Notes under the pieces: generated by a model
The model's database searches: none
What the model was told of the DNA's origin: nothing
The model's input: the letters and a program-made list of their open reading frames with translations, nothing else
Part shown: positions 43,959 through 54,904 of the stretch, piece by piece
Numbering within the stretch: the first letter of the stretch is position 1
Layout of the letters: each line of letters opens with the position of its first letter
From: Planctomycetota bacterium
GTDB taxonomy: Bacteria > Planctomycetota > UBA1135 > GCA-002686595
Reading direction: 5' to 3'
DNA: 64,000 nucleotides
NCBI GenBank assembly: GCA_016712565.1
Contig: JADJQU010000033.1
Location: forward strand, 1 to 64,000
Position numbers and translations under genes: made by a program

Positions 43959-45014
43959 TTACCTGAGCGATGCGTTGATCGCGGCCAGGGTCTTGCTGCC
44001 CGGGCACAGTTCGGCCTCGCCCAGGACGTTGAGCGGCGTGGAGACCGTGCCCAGGTGCTGGTGCATGTCCTTGGGCGCGCGGTCCACGAAGAGCAGGCCG
44101 GTGACGAGCTCGCCCTTGGCGCCGTGGCGCTCCAGGAAGTCGAGGGCGCCCGCCTTGTCCGTGGGATCGAAATCCTGGGCGAGCTTGCGGAGGCGCAGGG
44201 TCGTGCCGTCGGGCGTCGAGATCTCCTCCACGGTGCCCGGCGCCTGCTGGAGCACGATCTCCTCGTGGTCCTCCATGACGTCGAGCTGATTGACCGCCTC
44301 GTTGTGCTCGCGCACCCAGTCGTAGCTCTTGGTCGAGCCGGCGTGATTGTTGAAGGCCACGCAGGGACTGATCACGTCCAGGAAGGCCGCGCCCCGGTGC
44401 TCGATGGCGGCCTTGAGCAGGGGCACGAGCTGCTCCTTGTCGCCGGAGAACGAGCGCGCCACGAAGCTCGCCCCGAGCTTGATCGCCATGGAGACCATGT
44501 CGATGGGCTTGTCGGTGTTGACATCGCCCTTCTTCAGCATCGAGCCCTCGTCTGCGGTGGCCGAGCGCTGGCCCTTGGTGAGCCCGTACACGCCGTTGTT
44601 CTCGACGATGTAGATCATGTCCACGCCGCGGCGGATCGAGTGCGCGAACTGTCCGAAACCGATCGAGGCCGAGTCGCCGTCGCCGGAGACCCCCAGGTAG
44701 ATCAGATCCCGGTTCGCCATGTTCGCGCCGGTGAGCACCGAGGGCATGCGGCCGTGCACCGAGTTGAAGCCGTGGGAAGCGCCCAGGAAGTAGGTGGGCG
44801 TTTTCGACGAGCAGCCGATGCCCGAGAGCTTGGCCACGCGGTGGGGCGGGATCGAGAGCTCGTAGAAGGCCTGCACGATGGCCGCGCTGATCGAGTCGTG
44901 TCCGCAGCCGGCGCAGAGGGTCGAAATGGCGCCCTCGTAGTCGCGACGCGTGCAGCCCGCCTCGTTCTTGGCCAGGGAGGCGTGGTGGAATTTCGGACGA
45001 GCGATCCAGGTCAT
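43959..45014 (-). CDS. 2-oxoacid:ferredoxin oxidoreductase, beta subunit
   Basis: The product has 351 residues. The thiamine-diphosphate domain is seen in STLCAGCGHDSISAAIVQAF (Cys-x2-Cys), KLSGIGCSSKTPTYFLGASH, GFNSVHGRMPSVLTGANMAN and the Mg-binding GVSGDGDSASIGFGQFAHSI followed by VENNGVYGLTKGQ. This is the KorB/PorB type. The enzyme oxidatively decarboxylates a 2-oxoacid to acyl-CoA, reducing ferredoxin. Its ATG overlaps the alpha-subunit stop by 4 bp. The C-terminal region is long. The substrate (2-oxoglutarate, branched-chain or pyruvate) is not decided by sequence alone. Confidence 0.92.
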   Translation of the reverse strand: MTWIARPKFHHASLAKNEAGCTRRDYEGAISTLCAGCGHDSISAAIVQAFYELSIPPHRVAKLSGIGCSSKTPTYFLGASHGFNSVHGRMPSVLTGANMANRDLIYLGVSGDGDSASIGFGQFAHSIRRGVDMIYIVENNGVYGLTKGQRSATADEGSMLKKGDVNTDKPIDMVSMAIKLGASFVARSFSGDKEQLVPLLKAAIEHRGAAFLDVISPCVAFNNHAGSTKSYDWVREHNEAVNQLDVMEDHEEIVLQQAPGTVEEISTPDGTTLRLRKLAQDFDPTDKAGALDFLERHGAKGELVTGLLFVDRAPKDMHQHLGTVSTPLNVLGEAELCPGSKTLAAINASLR

Positions 45015-46870
45015 CGTGACACCTTTCCGTGGCCGGAGCCCTTGCCCGCGCCCGCTCCGGCCCGGACCGCGGCGCCGCAGCGCTCGCGGATCGCCTTGAC
45101 GATGAAGCGCGCCGTGATCGGCGTACCGTCGTAGTGCAGCACGCTGATCACCCGGGCCGGATCGATCTGGCACTCGTGGGTCAAGAGCAGCTTCAACTGC
45201 GCGTCGCGGTTCTGTTCCACCAGGAACACGGTCTCGTGGCTCGCCACGAAGTCGGGCACCGCGTGGTGGAAGGGGAAGGCGCGCACGCGCATGGCGTCGA
45301 GGTGCAGCCCTTCGGCCGCCAGGAGCTCGATGGCCTCGTTCATGGCCGGGCTGGTGGAGCCGTAGTACAGCACGCCGATGGTGGTCGGCTCCTTGGAGCG
45401 CTGCACCACGGGCTGGGGCACCAGGCGCGCCGCCGTCTCGAACTTCCGCTGCAGGCGCGTCATGTTCTCGATGTAGTCCGGGCCCGCCTCGGAGTACTTC
45501 GCGTCGCGGTCCTTGGTGGTGCCGCGGGTGAAGAACGAGCCGCGCGAGGCGTGCGTGCCGGGCAGGGTGCGCACCGCGATCCCGTCGCCGTCGACGTCCC
45601 GGTAGCGGCCGAAGGCCCGGCCCTCGTCCAGTTCCTTGGCGCCGAGGACCTTGCCGCGATCCATGCGCTGCGCGTCGTCCCAGGCGAAGGGCGCGCACAG
45701 GCGGTCGTTCATGCCGATGTCCAGGTCGAGCAGCACGAACACCGGCGTTTGCAGCCGATCGGCCAGGTCGAAGGCCGCCGCCCCCATGTCGAAGCACTCC
45801 TTCGGGTCCTCGGGGAAGAGCAGCACGTGCTTCGTGTCGCCGTGGCTCGCATAGGCGCAGGAGATCACGTCCGACTGCTGGGTGCGCGTGGGCATGCCCG
45901 TGGACGGGCCGCCGCGCTGCACGTCGAAGATCACCGACGGGATCTCGGCGAAGAAGGCCAGCCCCAGGAACTCCTGCATCAGCGAGATTCCCGGGCCCGA
46001 GGTGGCGGTGAAGGCCCGCGCGCCGTTCCAGGCCGCGCCGATCACCATGCCGATCGAGGCCAATTCGTCCTCGGCCTGGATGATGGCGAAGCGCTTGGTG
46101 CCGTCGGCGTTGGTGCGGTGCTTGTTGCAGTAGCGCTGGAAGGCCTCGGCGAGCGAGGAGGAGGGCGTGATCGGGTACCAGGCGCACACCGACGCGCCGC
46201 CGTACACCGCGCCCAGGGCGGCGGCCGAGTTGCCGTCGACGAAGATGCGGTCCTTGACCGCGTCGCGGCGCTCGACCTTGAGCTCGAAAGGCCGAGGCAG
46301 GTTGGCGCGCGCCCACTCGCGGCCCAGGTCCAGGGAGTCCAGGTTGGGCTGCAGCAGCTTCTCCTTGCCCTTGTACTGCTCGCCGATCAGCTTGGCGACG
46401 GTGTCGCGTTCGATGCCGAGCAGCTCGGTCAGCGCCCCGACGTAGATGATGTTCTTGAACACCTGGCGCTGGCGCGCGTCCTTGTAGCGCTCGTTGCACA
46501 GCGCCGTCAGGGGCATGCCCAGGGCCGTCACGTCGCCGCGCAGCTTCGAGGTCGGCACCGCGCGGGTCGAATCGTAGAACAGGAACCCGCCCGACTCGAC
46601 CTCGGCCACGTCGGCGTCCCAGGTCTGCGCGTTCATGGCCACCATCAGGTCGACGCCGCCGCGGCGGCCCAGCCAGCCCTGCTCGCTGACGCGCACCTCG
46701 TACCAGGTGGGCAGGCCCTGGATGTTCGAGGGGAAGATGTTGCGCGGGCTGACGGGCACGCCCATGCGCAGGATCGACTTGGCGAACAGCGTGTTGGCCG
46801 AGGCCGAACCCGAGCCGTTGACGTTGGCGAACTTGACGACGAAGTCGTTGACTCGGCTCAGCTTCGGCAT
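45011..46870 (-). CDS. 2-oxoacid:ferredoxin oxidoreductase, alpha subunit (gamma-alpha fusion)
   Basis: The product has 619 residues. The N-terminal gamma domain is FVVKFANVNGSGSASANTLF and LGMPLTALCNERYKDARQR. The alpha domain has DGNSAAALGAVYGGASVCAW, AWYPITPSSSLAEAFQRYCN, ATSGPGISLMQEFLGLAFFA and VQRGGPSTGMPTRTQQSDVI. The C-terminal part has YYGSTSPAMNEAIELLAAEG. It ends in a short low-complexity tail. It pairs with the beta subunit in the same operon. The 4-bp overlap with beta and 13-bp overlap with the upstream GltD-like gene show coupling. Confidence 0.92.
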   Translation of the reverse strand: MPKLSRVNDFVVKFANVNGSGSASANTLFAKSILRMGVPVSPRNIFPSNIQGLPTWYEVRVSEQGWLGRRGGVDLMVAMNAQTWDADVAEVESGGFLFYDSTRAVPTSKLRGDVTALGMPLTALCNERYKDARQRQVFKNIIYVGALTELLGIERDTVAKLIGEQYKGKEKLLQPNLDSLDLGREWARANLPRPFELKVERRDAVKDRIFVDGNSAAALGAVYGGASVCAWYPITPSSSLAEAFQRYCNKHRTNADGTKRFAIIQAEDELASIGMVIGAAWNGARAFTATSGPGISLMQEFLGLAFFAEIPSVIFDVQRGGPSTGMPTRTQQSDVISCAYASHGDTKHVLLFPEDPKECFDMGAAAFDLADRLQTPVFVLLDLDIGMNDRLCAPFAWDDAQRMDRGKVLGAKELDEGRAFGRYRDVDGDGIAVRTLPGTHASRGSFFTRGTTKDRDAKYSEAGPDYIENMTRLQRKFETAARLVPQPVVQRSKEPTTIGVLYYGSTSPAMNEAIELLAAEGLHLDAMRVRAFPFHHAVPDFVASHETVFLVEQNRDAQLKLLLTHECQIDPARVISVLHYDGTPITARFIVKAIRERCGAAVRAGAGAGKGSGHGKVSR

Positions 46871-48642
46871 GCGGCCCCCGCGTGCGTCATTTCCAACAAG
46901 TACTTTTGCATGTCCCAGGCCCCGGTGGGGCAGCGTTCGGCGCACAGGCCGCAGTGCAGGCACACGTCCTCGTCCTTGACCATCACGCGCTCGGTCTTGA
47001 GCGGGCCCGAGACGTACAGGGCCTGCGTGAGTTCCAGGGCCGGCGCGCGCAGGTGCTTGCGCAGCGCGGGCTCCGGGTCGTTCCCCGTGAACGTGATGCA
47101 GTCCATCGGGCAGATGTCCACGCACGCATCGCACTCGATGCACAGTTTGTCCGAGAAGACCGTCTGCACGTCGCAGTTCAGGCAGCGCTGGGCTTCCGCG
47201 TAGGCGAGCTTCTCGTCGAAGCCGAGCTCCACCTCCATGCGGATGTCCTTGAGCGCCACCTCCTTGTCGCGCAGCGGGACCTTCTTGCGCGCGTCGTTCG
47301 AGGGGGCGTTGTCATAGCTCCATTCATGGATGCCCATCTTCTGGCTGACGACCTCCACGGCGGGCTGTGGACGCAGGCTCAGGTCCTCGCCGTTGCAGAG
47401 CTTGTCGATCGACACCGCGGCCTCGTGGCCGTGGGCGACCGCCCAGATGATGTTCTTGGGCCCGAAGGCCGCGTCGCCGCCGAAGAACACGCGCGGGTGG
47501 GTCGAGCGCATGGTCTTGGGGTCGACCTTGGGCATGTCCCACGTGTCGAACTCCAGGCCGATGTCGCGCTCGATCCAGGGGAAGGCGTTTTCCTGGCCGA
47601 TGGCCACCAGCACGTCGTCGCACTCCAGGGTCACGTCGGGCTCGCCGTTCGGCACCAGTTGGCGCCGGCCCTTGGCGTCCTTGACCGCGTGGACCTTCTG
47701 GAACACGACGCCGCGCAGCTTGCCGCCGTCGTGGAGGAACTCGACCGGCACCAGGAAGTTGAGGATCGGGATGCCTTCGTGCATCGCGTCCTCCTTTTCC
47801 CAGGGCGAGGCCTTCATTTCCTCGAAACCGGAGCGCACGACGACCGTGACCTGCTCGCCGCCCAGGCGGCGCGACGAACGACAGCAGTCCATGGCCGTGT
47901 TGCCGCCGCCCAGCACGATCACGCGCTTGCCGATCTTCGTCGTGTGGCCGAACGAGACGCTGGAGAGCCAGTCGATGCCGATGTGGATGTTCGCGGCCGC
48001 TTCCTTGCGGCCGGGCACGTCGATCTCGCGACCCCGCGGCGCGCCGCAGCCGACGAAGATCGCGTCGTAGGGCTCGGCCAGGAGCTGCTTCAGGCTGGCG
48101 ATCTTCTGCCCGGCGCGCAGTTCGACGCCCAGGTCGAGCACGTAGCCGACTTCCTCGTCGATCACCGTCTCGGGCAGGCGGAACTTGGGGATCTGCGTGC
48201 GCATCATGCCGCCCGCGAAGGGGTCGGCCTCGTAGATCACGACCTCGTAGCCCAGGGGGGCCAGGTCGCGCGCCACGGTCAACGAAGCCGGGCCAGCGCC
48301 GATGCAGGCCACGCGCTTGCCGTTCTTCTTGGCCGCCCGGGGAGGCATGCGGTCCGAGACGTCGCCCTTGTAGTCGGCGGCGACGCGCTTGAGGCGGCAG
48401 ATGGCCACCGGCTCCTTCTCCACGCGCACACGCCGGCAGGCGGGCTCGCAGGGCCGGTCGCACGTGCGCCCGAGGATCCCCGGGAAGACGTTCGACTTCC
48501 AGTTGACCATGTACGCGTCGGCGTACCGACCCGCGGAGATCAACCGGATGTACTCGGGGACGGGGGTGTGGGCGGGGCAGGCCCACTGGCAGTCGACCAC
48601 CCGGTGGAAGTAGTCCGGGTTGGCGATGTCGGTCGGATCCAA
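46858..48642 (-). CDS. GltD-like FAD/NAD(P) oxidoreductase with C-terminal double 4Fe-4S ferredoxin
   Basis: The product has 594 residues. Cys-rich N-terminal domain: DCQWACPAHTPVPEYIRLI and GRTCDRPCEPACRRV. FAD site: KRVACIGAGPASLTVARDLA. NAD(P) site: KRVIVLGGGNTAMDCCRSSR, then FFGGDAAFGPKNIIWAVAHG. The C-terminal ferredoxin has DKLCIECDACVDICPMDCIT and VCLHCGLCAERCPTGAWDM, two 4Fe-4S sites. The likely role is to move electrons between reduced ferredoxin from the 2-oxoacid oxidoreductase and NAD(P)H. It is first in the operon with the alpha and beta subunits. Confidence 0.92.
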   Translation of the reverse strand: MDPTDIANPDYFHRVVDCQWACPAHTPVPEYIRLISAGRYADAYMVNWKSNVFPGILGRTCDRPCEPACRRVRVEKEPVAICRLKRVAADYKGDVSDRMPPRAAKKNGKRVACIGAGPASLTVARDLAPLGYEVVIYEADPFAGGMMRTQIPKFRLPETVIDEEVGYVLDLGVELRAGQKIASLKQLLAEPYDAIFVGCGAPRGREIDVPGRKEAAANIHIGIDWLSSVSFGHTTKIGKRVIVLGGGNTAMDCCRSSRRLGGEQVTVVVRSGFEEMKASPWEKEDAMHEGIPILNFLVPVEFLHDGGKLRGVVFQKVHAVKDAKGRRQLVPNGEPDVTLECDDVLVAIGQENAFPWIERDIGLEFDTWDMPKVDPKTMRSTHPRVFFGGDAAFGPKNIIWAVAHGHEAAVSIDKLCNGEDLSLRPQPAVEVVSQKMGIHEWSYDNAPSNDARKKVPLRDKEVALKDIRMEVELGFDEKLAYAEAQRCLNCDVQTVFSDKLCIECDACVDICPMDCITFTGNDPEPALRKHLRAPALELTQALYVSGPLKTERVMVKDEDVCLHCGLCAERCPTGAWDMQKYLLEMTHAGAACRS

Positions 48643-48861
48643 GGTTCTGGGCCTCCTGAATCCCGCTCCTTCGAGGCGCTCGAGGGCATAGCGGGCCCGC
48701 TACTCTATCGCGAGGCGCACTCCCGGCGGTAGACCCCGGAGGCGGGCCCCGGCCGGAGTGCCGTGGGGCGGGGGAGCCGGGGGAATCGCCCTCGACGCTC
48801 GCCGCGGATCGCGTATCGTGGTCCACCTCCCCAGACCGCGCGCAGGGCCCGCCTGACCTCC

Positions 48862-49092
48862 ATGGCAAGCTTCCGACTCGAACTCGACCTCCCCAACAAC
48901 ATCGTCCTGGTCATGGTGACCGAGGACGACGGCAGCGAGCACGACTACCAGTTCGACTTCGACCCCCGCTCGGGCCGCTACGAATTCTCCGAGCGCGACC
49001 TGCTCGAGCGCGATTTCGGCGCCGAATGGGTCGAGGAGATGGACGAAGCCGTGCGCAAGGCGATCGCAGGCGCGATCGCCCCCCGCAAGTAG
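48862..49092 (+). CDS. Small acidic orphan protein, paralogue of the gene at 17892-18128
   Basis: The product has 76 residues from ATG 48862. It opens with beta-like text (FRLELDLPNNIVLVMVTEDD) followed by GRYEFSERDLLERDFGAEWV and an acidic helix (EEMDEAVRKAIAGAIA). The match to the 78-residue protein at 17892 includes DG/DDG-S, Y-x-F-x-x-x-x-GRY-x-F-x-E, LLE-x-DFG and the C-terminal acidic helix. The family is not one I recognise. It sits 48 bp upstream of deoB, so it may be co-transcribed with the nucleoside genes. Confidence 0.8.
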   Translation: MASFRLELDLPNNIVLVMVTEDDGSEHDYQFDFDPRSGRYEFSERDLLERDFGAEWVEEMDEAVRKAIAGAIAPRK

Positions 49093-49139
49093 GCCCCAGC
49101 CCGGTCCGGCCCGCCTCCGGCCGGCATTGCCCCCCGACC

Positions 49140-50311
49140 ATGCGACGCGTCTTCCTGATCGTCCTCGACTCGCTGGGCTGCGGGGCCCTGCCCGACGCGG
49201 CCGACTTCGGTGACCAGGGGGCCCACACCCTCGATCACCTGGCCCGCGCAGCCGGAGGCCTGTCCGTGCCGCGCCTCGCCGCCCTGGGCCTGGGACACGT
49301 CCCGGGCGTCACCGCCGTGCCGCGGGTGGTCCGTCCCGAGGGGGCCTTCGGGCGCTGCGCCGAGCGCTCCCCGGGCAAGGACACCTCGACCGGCCACTGG
49401 GAGATGATGGGGCTGGTCCTCGACCGGCAGTTCCCGACCTTCCCCCAGGGCTTCCCGCCCGAGATCCTGGAACCGTTCCTCGAGCGCACCGGGCTGCCGG
49501 GCGTGCTGTGCAACCGGCCGGCCTCCGGCACGGAGGTGATCGAGCGCTTCGGCGTCGAGCACCTCGCGAGCGGCAAGCCGATCGTCTACACCAGCGCCGA
49601 CTCGGTGTTCCAGGTCGCGGCGCACGAAACGCAGTTCGGCCTCCAGCGCCTGTACGAGGTCTGCCAGGTGGCGCGCGAGATCCTCGATCCCCACGGCGTG
49701 GGACGGGTCATCGCGCGGCCCTTCATCGGCAACCCCGGGGCCTTCCAGCGCACCTACCACCGGCGCGACTACTCGCTCGTGCCCTTCCGGGCCACGGCCC
49801 TGGATCGGCTGAAATCCGCGGGAATTCCCGTGGTCGGGGTGGGCAAGATCTCCGACATCTTCGCCGGCCGGGGCCTGACCCGGGACGTGCACACCGAGGG
49901 CAACGCCGACGGCATGCGGGCGACCCTGGAATTGGCCCAGACCCAGGACCGGGGGCTTGTGTTCGTCAATCTGGTGGACTTCGACATGCTCTACGGACAT
50001 CGCCGGGATGCCGCGGGCTACCGCGGGGCCTTGGAACGCTTCGACGCCGACCTCGCCCGGCTGGAGCCGCTGCTCGGCACCGAGGACCTGCTCCTGCTCA
50101 CCGCCGACCACGGCAACGACCCGACGTTCACCCAGACCACCGACCACACCCGCGAGTACGTGCCGATCCTGGCCGCCGGCAAGGGGGTGCGGCCGGGCGT
50201 GGAGCTCGGCACGCGCGAGTCCTTCGCCGACATCGGCGCCACGGTGGAGCAGGCGCTGGGGCTCTCCCCCGCGGGCCCCGGCGTTTCGTTCTTGGAGCAG
50301 ATCCTGCGCCC

Positions 50312-50315
<4 letters not shown>
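49140..50315 (+). CDS. deoB: Phosphopentomutase
   Basis: The product has 391 residues. It interconverts (deoxy)ribose-1-phosphate and (deoxy)ribose-5-phosphate. The alkaline-phosphatase-like metal centre is visible in VFLIVLDSLGCGALPDAADF, AERSPGKDTSTGHWEMMGL (Thr nucleophile region), VGVGKISDIFAGRGLT, VFVNLVDFDMLYGHRRDAAG and LLLTADHGNDPTFTQTTDHT. Length and motifs match typical DeoB. Its TGA overlaps the ATG of the thymidine phosphorylase gene (ATGA), and the two catalyse successive steps. Confidence 0.97.
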
Positions 50316-51616
<1,301 letters not shown>

Positions 51617-51671
51617 GATCTCGCCGAGTCGACGCGGTTTCGCGAGCGGAAGGGTCTAAGATCCGGCCCAG

Positions 51672-53591
51672 GTGTTTGCCCCTCGAGTCCATTGGCCGCG
51701 CTTCCTCGCGATGGGCGTCCTGGCGCTCGGCGCGGGCTGCCGCTCGACCTTCGAGCGCCGCGACTGGAGCCAATACGACGGTCCGGGGGCGGCCCTGCTC
51801 CAGCAGGAGGAGCTGCCCTTCCCCCATGTGGACGACCCGCTGGAGCCCGTCAATCGTGTCGTCGCCTACCTCAATTTCCTCGGGCTGAAGTACCTGTTCG
51901 CGCCAGTGGCCTCCGTCTATCGCGGCGTGGTGCCCGGGACCGTGCGCGAGCACCTGCGGCTCGCCGGCAAGAACTTCCTCTACCCCGGGCGGGTCGTGAA
52001 CAACCTGCTGCAGGGCCAGTGGGCCGACGCCGGGGAGGAGACCTCGCGTTTCGCCGTCAACACCACGCTCGGCATTCTCGGGCTGTTCGACCCTGCGCAG
52101 GACATGGGACTCGAGGCCCATGCGGAGGACTTCGGCCAGACCTTCGCCAAGTGGGGCTGGAAGAACAGCACCTACCTCTATCTGCCCGTCGTCGGTCCGA
52201 GCACGGTGCGCGACGGTCTCGGTCTCGTGCCCGACAGCCTGACGGATCTGGCCGTGCTGGACTGGCGCGTCAGTTTCGCTCGAGGCGTCAACCGGCGCAG
52301 CGACGAGGTCGAGCCCGCGCTGCGGCTGATCGAAGCCAACTACGACGCCTACGAGCCCGCCCGCGTGCTCTACACCCTGGAGCGTGAAGTCGAAGTCAGG
52401 GATTTCTCCTGGAAGGGCGACGGCAGCAGCGCGACCCAGACTCTGGAGGCGATCTTCCTCGCGCCCCAAAACCCAGGCTTTCCCGGCAGCGGTCGAACGG
52501 AATCGGTGCGCCTCTCCCGCGAAGCCAGCTTGCCCTACAACGTCTGGATCCAGCCCTATCCCGCGCCCCTCGTGTACGTGGTGCCCGGCATCGGCGGCCA
52601 CCGGCTCGGCGACTCGGCCTTGGGATTGGCGGAGCTGTTCTTCGACAACGGCAGCTCCGTGGTGACCGTGGCCAATCCGACGAACTGGGAGTTCATCGCC
52701 AACGCCTCGTCCGTGCACTTGCCGGGCTACGTGCCGGTCGACTCGCGGGATCTGCACCAGGCCCTCAGCGCCATCGACCGGGACCTGGCCTCGCGCTGGC
52801 CGGGGCGCTTCACCTCCAAGCGCCTCGCCGGCCTTTCCATGGGCGCCTTCCAGGCCCTGTTCATCGCCGCCGACCGGGCGCGTGCCCCGCCGGACGGGCT
52901 CTTGAGCTTCGATCTGTACCTTGCCATCGATCCTCCGGTGAACCTGGAGCACGGCATGCGGACGGTGGATCGCTTCTACAACGCTCCCCTGGCCATTCCG
53001 GTGGCGGAGCGCGCGCGCCGCATCCGGCAGATCTTCGCCAAGGTGCTGCACCTGGCCGAGGGCCGGCTGCAGCCGGGGATCGAGCTGCCCTTCACGCGCC
53101 TGGAGGCCGAGTTCCTGATCGGACTCGCCTTTCGCCTCGACCTGCAGTACACGATTCTCCAGACCCAGGAACGCCACGATCAAGGCGTGCTGCAAACGCC
53201 GCGCTGGCGCCTGCGCCGCGCACCGGCATTCCGCGAGGCCTCGGAATATTCGTACCTCGACTACATGCACGCGTTCGTGCTGCCCTACTACGCGGCCCGC
53301 GACCCCAGGATCACGTTCGACGAGGCGGGCGCGCGCCGACTGTTCGCGGACTGCGACCTGCGCTCGGTGGAGGCGGGGCTCTTCGCCAACGACCGCGTGC
53401 GCCTGTTCGCCAACGAGAACGACTTTCTGCTGCGGCCCGAGGACCTGGCCTGGCTGCGGGCGACCCTGGGCCGGAGGGCGCGCATTTTTCCGGCGGGCGG
53501 ACACCTGGGGAACCTGCACCGCAGGGCGATCCAGGAGGCGATCCGCGAAGTGGCCGGAGTCGGCGCGTCCGCGCCGGGCGCCGCGCGCTGA
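51672..53591 (+). CDS. MlaA (VacJ) lipoprotein fused to an alpha/beta hydrolase
   Basis: The product has 639 residues from GTG 51672. The signal has lipobox AMGVLALGAGC. Residues about 40-240 form the MlaA domain: VDDPLEPVNRVVAYLNFLGL, GKNFLYPGRVVNNLLQGQWA, FAVNTTLGILGLFDPAQDMG, AEDFGQTFAKWGWKNSTYLY and LPVVGPSTVRDGLGLVPDSL. From about 290 to 639 a serine-hydrolase-like domain follows: LVYVVPGIGGHRLGDSALG, KRLAGLSMGAFQALFIAADR (GxSxG) and a late His in IFPAGGHLGNLH. MlaA retains outer-membrane asymmetry by removing phospholipids. Fusion to a hydrolase suggests a phospholipase-type partner. It lies between deoA and nupC, 55 bp after deoA. Confidence 0.88.
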   Translation: MFAPRVHWPRFLAMGVLALGAGCRSTFERRDWSQYDGPGAALLQQEELPFPHVDDPLEPVNRVVAYLNFLGLKYLFAPVASVYRGVVPGTVREHLRLAGKNFLYPGRVVNNLLQGQWADAGEETSRFAVNTTLGILGLFDPAQDMGLEAHAEDFGQTFAKWGWKNSTYLYLPVVGPSTVRDGLGLVPDSLTDLAVLDWRVSFARGVNRRSDEVEPALRLIEANYDAYEPARVLYTLEREVEVRDFSWKGDGSSATQTLEAIFLAPQNPGFPGSGRTESVRLSREASLPYNVWIQPYPAPLVYVVPGIGGHRLGDSALGLAELFFDNGSSVVTVANPTNWEFIANASSVHLPGYVPVDSRDLHQALSAIDRDLASRWPGRFTSKRLAGLSMGAFQALFIAADRARAPPDGLLSFDLYLAIDPPVNLEHGMRTVDRFYNAPLAIPVAERARRIRQIFAKVLHLAEGRLQPGIELPFTRLEAEFLIGLAFRLDLQYTILQTQERHDQGVLQTPRWRLRRAPAFREASEYSYLDYMHAFVLPYYAARDPRITFDEAGARRLFADCDLRSVEAGLFANDRVRLFANENDFLLRPEDLAWLRATLGRRARIFPAGGHLGNLHRRAIQEAIREVAGVGASAPGAAR

Positions 53592-53650
53592 GCGACGAAC
53601 CCCGGGCCTGGCCGTTGTGGCCGGCCCGCGGCCGGAGTTAGGCTCTCGGG

Positions 53651-54904
53651 GTGACGCTCGCACGCGCACTGCTCGGAATCGCCTTCTTCCTGCTCGCGGC
53701 CTGGCTCCTGTCGAGCCACCGCCGGCGCTTCCAGTGGCGGGTGGTGCTCGGCGGCCTCGCGATCCAGCTCCTGATCGCCTTCCTGATCCTCAAGACGGGC
53801 ATCGGCGGCCGCTTCTTCGAGAGCGCGTCCGAGTTCATCACGCGCCTCGTCTCCATGGCGGCGCCCGGCGCCCGTCAAGTGTTCGGCTCCCTGGCCGACC
53901 CGGCGGGCCCCGTGGGTTTCGTGTTCGCCTTCGCGGGCACGGGGCTCGTGGTGATCATCTTCGTCTCGGCCCTGTTCAGCGTGCTCTACCACATCGGGCT
54001 GATGCAGGTCCTGGTGTGGGCCCTGGCCAAGGTCATGAGCGCCACCATGGGCCTCTCCGGCGGCGAGTCCATGGCCGCCGCCGCCAACATCTTCATGGGC
54101 CAGACCGAGGCGCCGCTGGTGGTGCGCCCCTACGTCGCGGGGATGACCAACTCCGAGCTCAACGCGCTGATGACCGGCGGTTTCGCCACCATCGCGGGCT
54201 CGGTCATGGCGGTCTACATGGGGATCCTGGGCCCCGAGATCGCGCCGCACCTGGTGACCGCCAGCGTCATGAGTGCGCCCGCCTCCTTCGTGATCGCCAA
54301 GACCATCCTGCCGGAGACCGAGGCCAGCAGGACCGCGGGCAGGGTCGAACTCAAGATCGAGCGCAATGCCGGCAACCTGATCGAAGCGGCGGCCAACGGC
54401 ACCAGCGACGGCCTGAGGCTGTGGCTCAACGTGATGGCGATGCTGATCGCCTTCATCGCGCTGGTGAGTCTGGTCAACTGGCCCCTGGGTTGGCTCGGCG
54501 AGCAGATCGGCGTGGTGGGCCTGAGCCTGGCGAAGATCTTCTCCTGGCTGTTCGCGCCGATCGCCTGGCTGATGGGCGTCGTGGGCTGGCACGACTGTCA
54601 GCTGATGGGGGGGCTGCTCGGCACGCAGGTGTCGGTCAACGAATTCGTGGCCTTCCAGGAACTGCAGAAGGTGCTGCCCTCGAGCGGCAACGCCGTGGTC
54701 TTCGAGAGCGCGCGCTCGGCCAAGATGGCGGCCTACGCCCTGTGCGGCTTCGCCAACTTCTCGTCCATCGGCATCCAACTCGGCGGCATCACGGCCCTGG
54801 CTCCCGAGCGCAAGGGCGACCTGTCGAGGCTTGCCCTCAAGGCCATGCTGGGTGGAGCCATGGCCTGCTGGATGACGGCCACGGTGGCGGGGATCTTCCT
54901 GTGA
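53651..54904 (+). CDS. nupC: Concentrative nucleoside transporter (NupC family)
   Basis: The product has 417 residues from GTG 53651 with about ten membrane segments. Family motifs: LKTGIGGRFFESASEFITRL, GTGLVVIIFVSALFSVLYH, GLSGGESMAAAANIFMGQTE (nucleoside and Na+/H+ site), APLVVRPYVAGMTNSELNAL, MTGGFATIAGSVMAVYMG and CGFANFSSIGIQLGGITAL. It imports nucleosides with an ion gradient. It feeds the phosphorylases of the same cluster. Its TGA overlaps the GTG of the purine nucleoside phosphorylase gene (GTGA). Confidence 0.95.
   Translation: MTLARALLGIAFFLLAAWLLSSHRRRFQWRVVLGGLAIQLLIAFLILKTGIGGRFFESASEFITRLVSMAAPGARQVFGSLADPAGPVGFVFAFAGTGLVVIIFVSALFSVLYHIGLMQVLVWALAKVMSATMGLSGGESMAAAANIFMGQTEAPLVVRPYVAGMTNSELNALMTGGFATIAGSVMAVYMGILGPEIAPHLVTASVMSAPASFVIAKTILPETEASRTAGRVELKIERNAGNLIEAAANGTSDGLRLWLNVMAMLIAFIALVSLVNWPLGWLGEQIGVVGLSLAKIFSWLFAPIAWLMGVVGWHDCQLMGGLLGTQVSVNEFVAFQELQKVLPSSGNAVVFESARSAKMAAYALCGFANFSSIGIQLGGITALAPERKGDLSRLALKAMLGGAMACWMTATVAGIFL

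Noticed and set aside
45029..48732. Two long plus-strand frames over the Kor/GltD operon
   Set aside because: They are antisense to genes with clear thiamine, FAD and Fe-S motifs.
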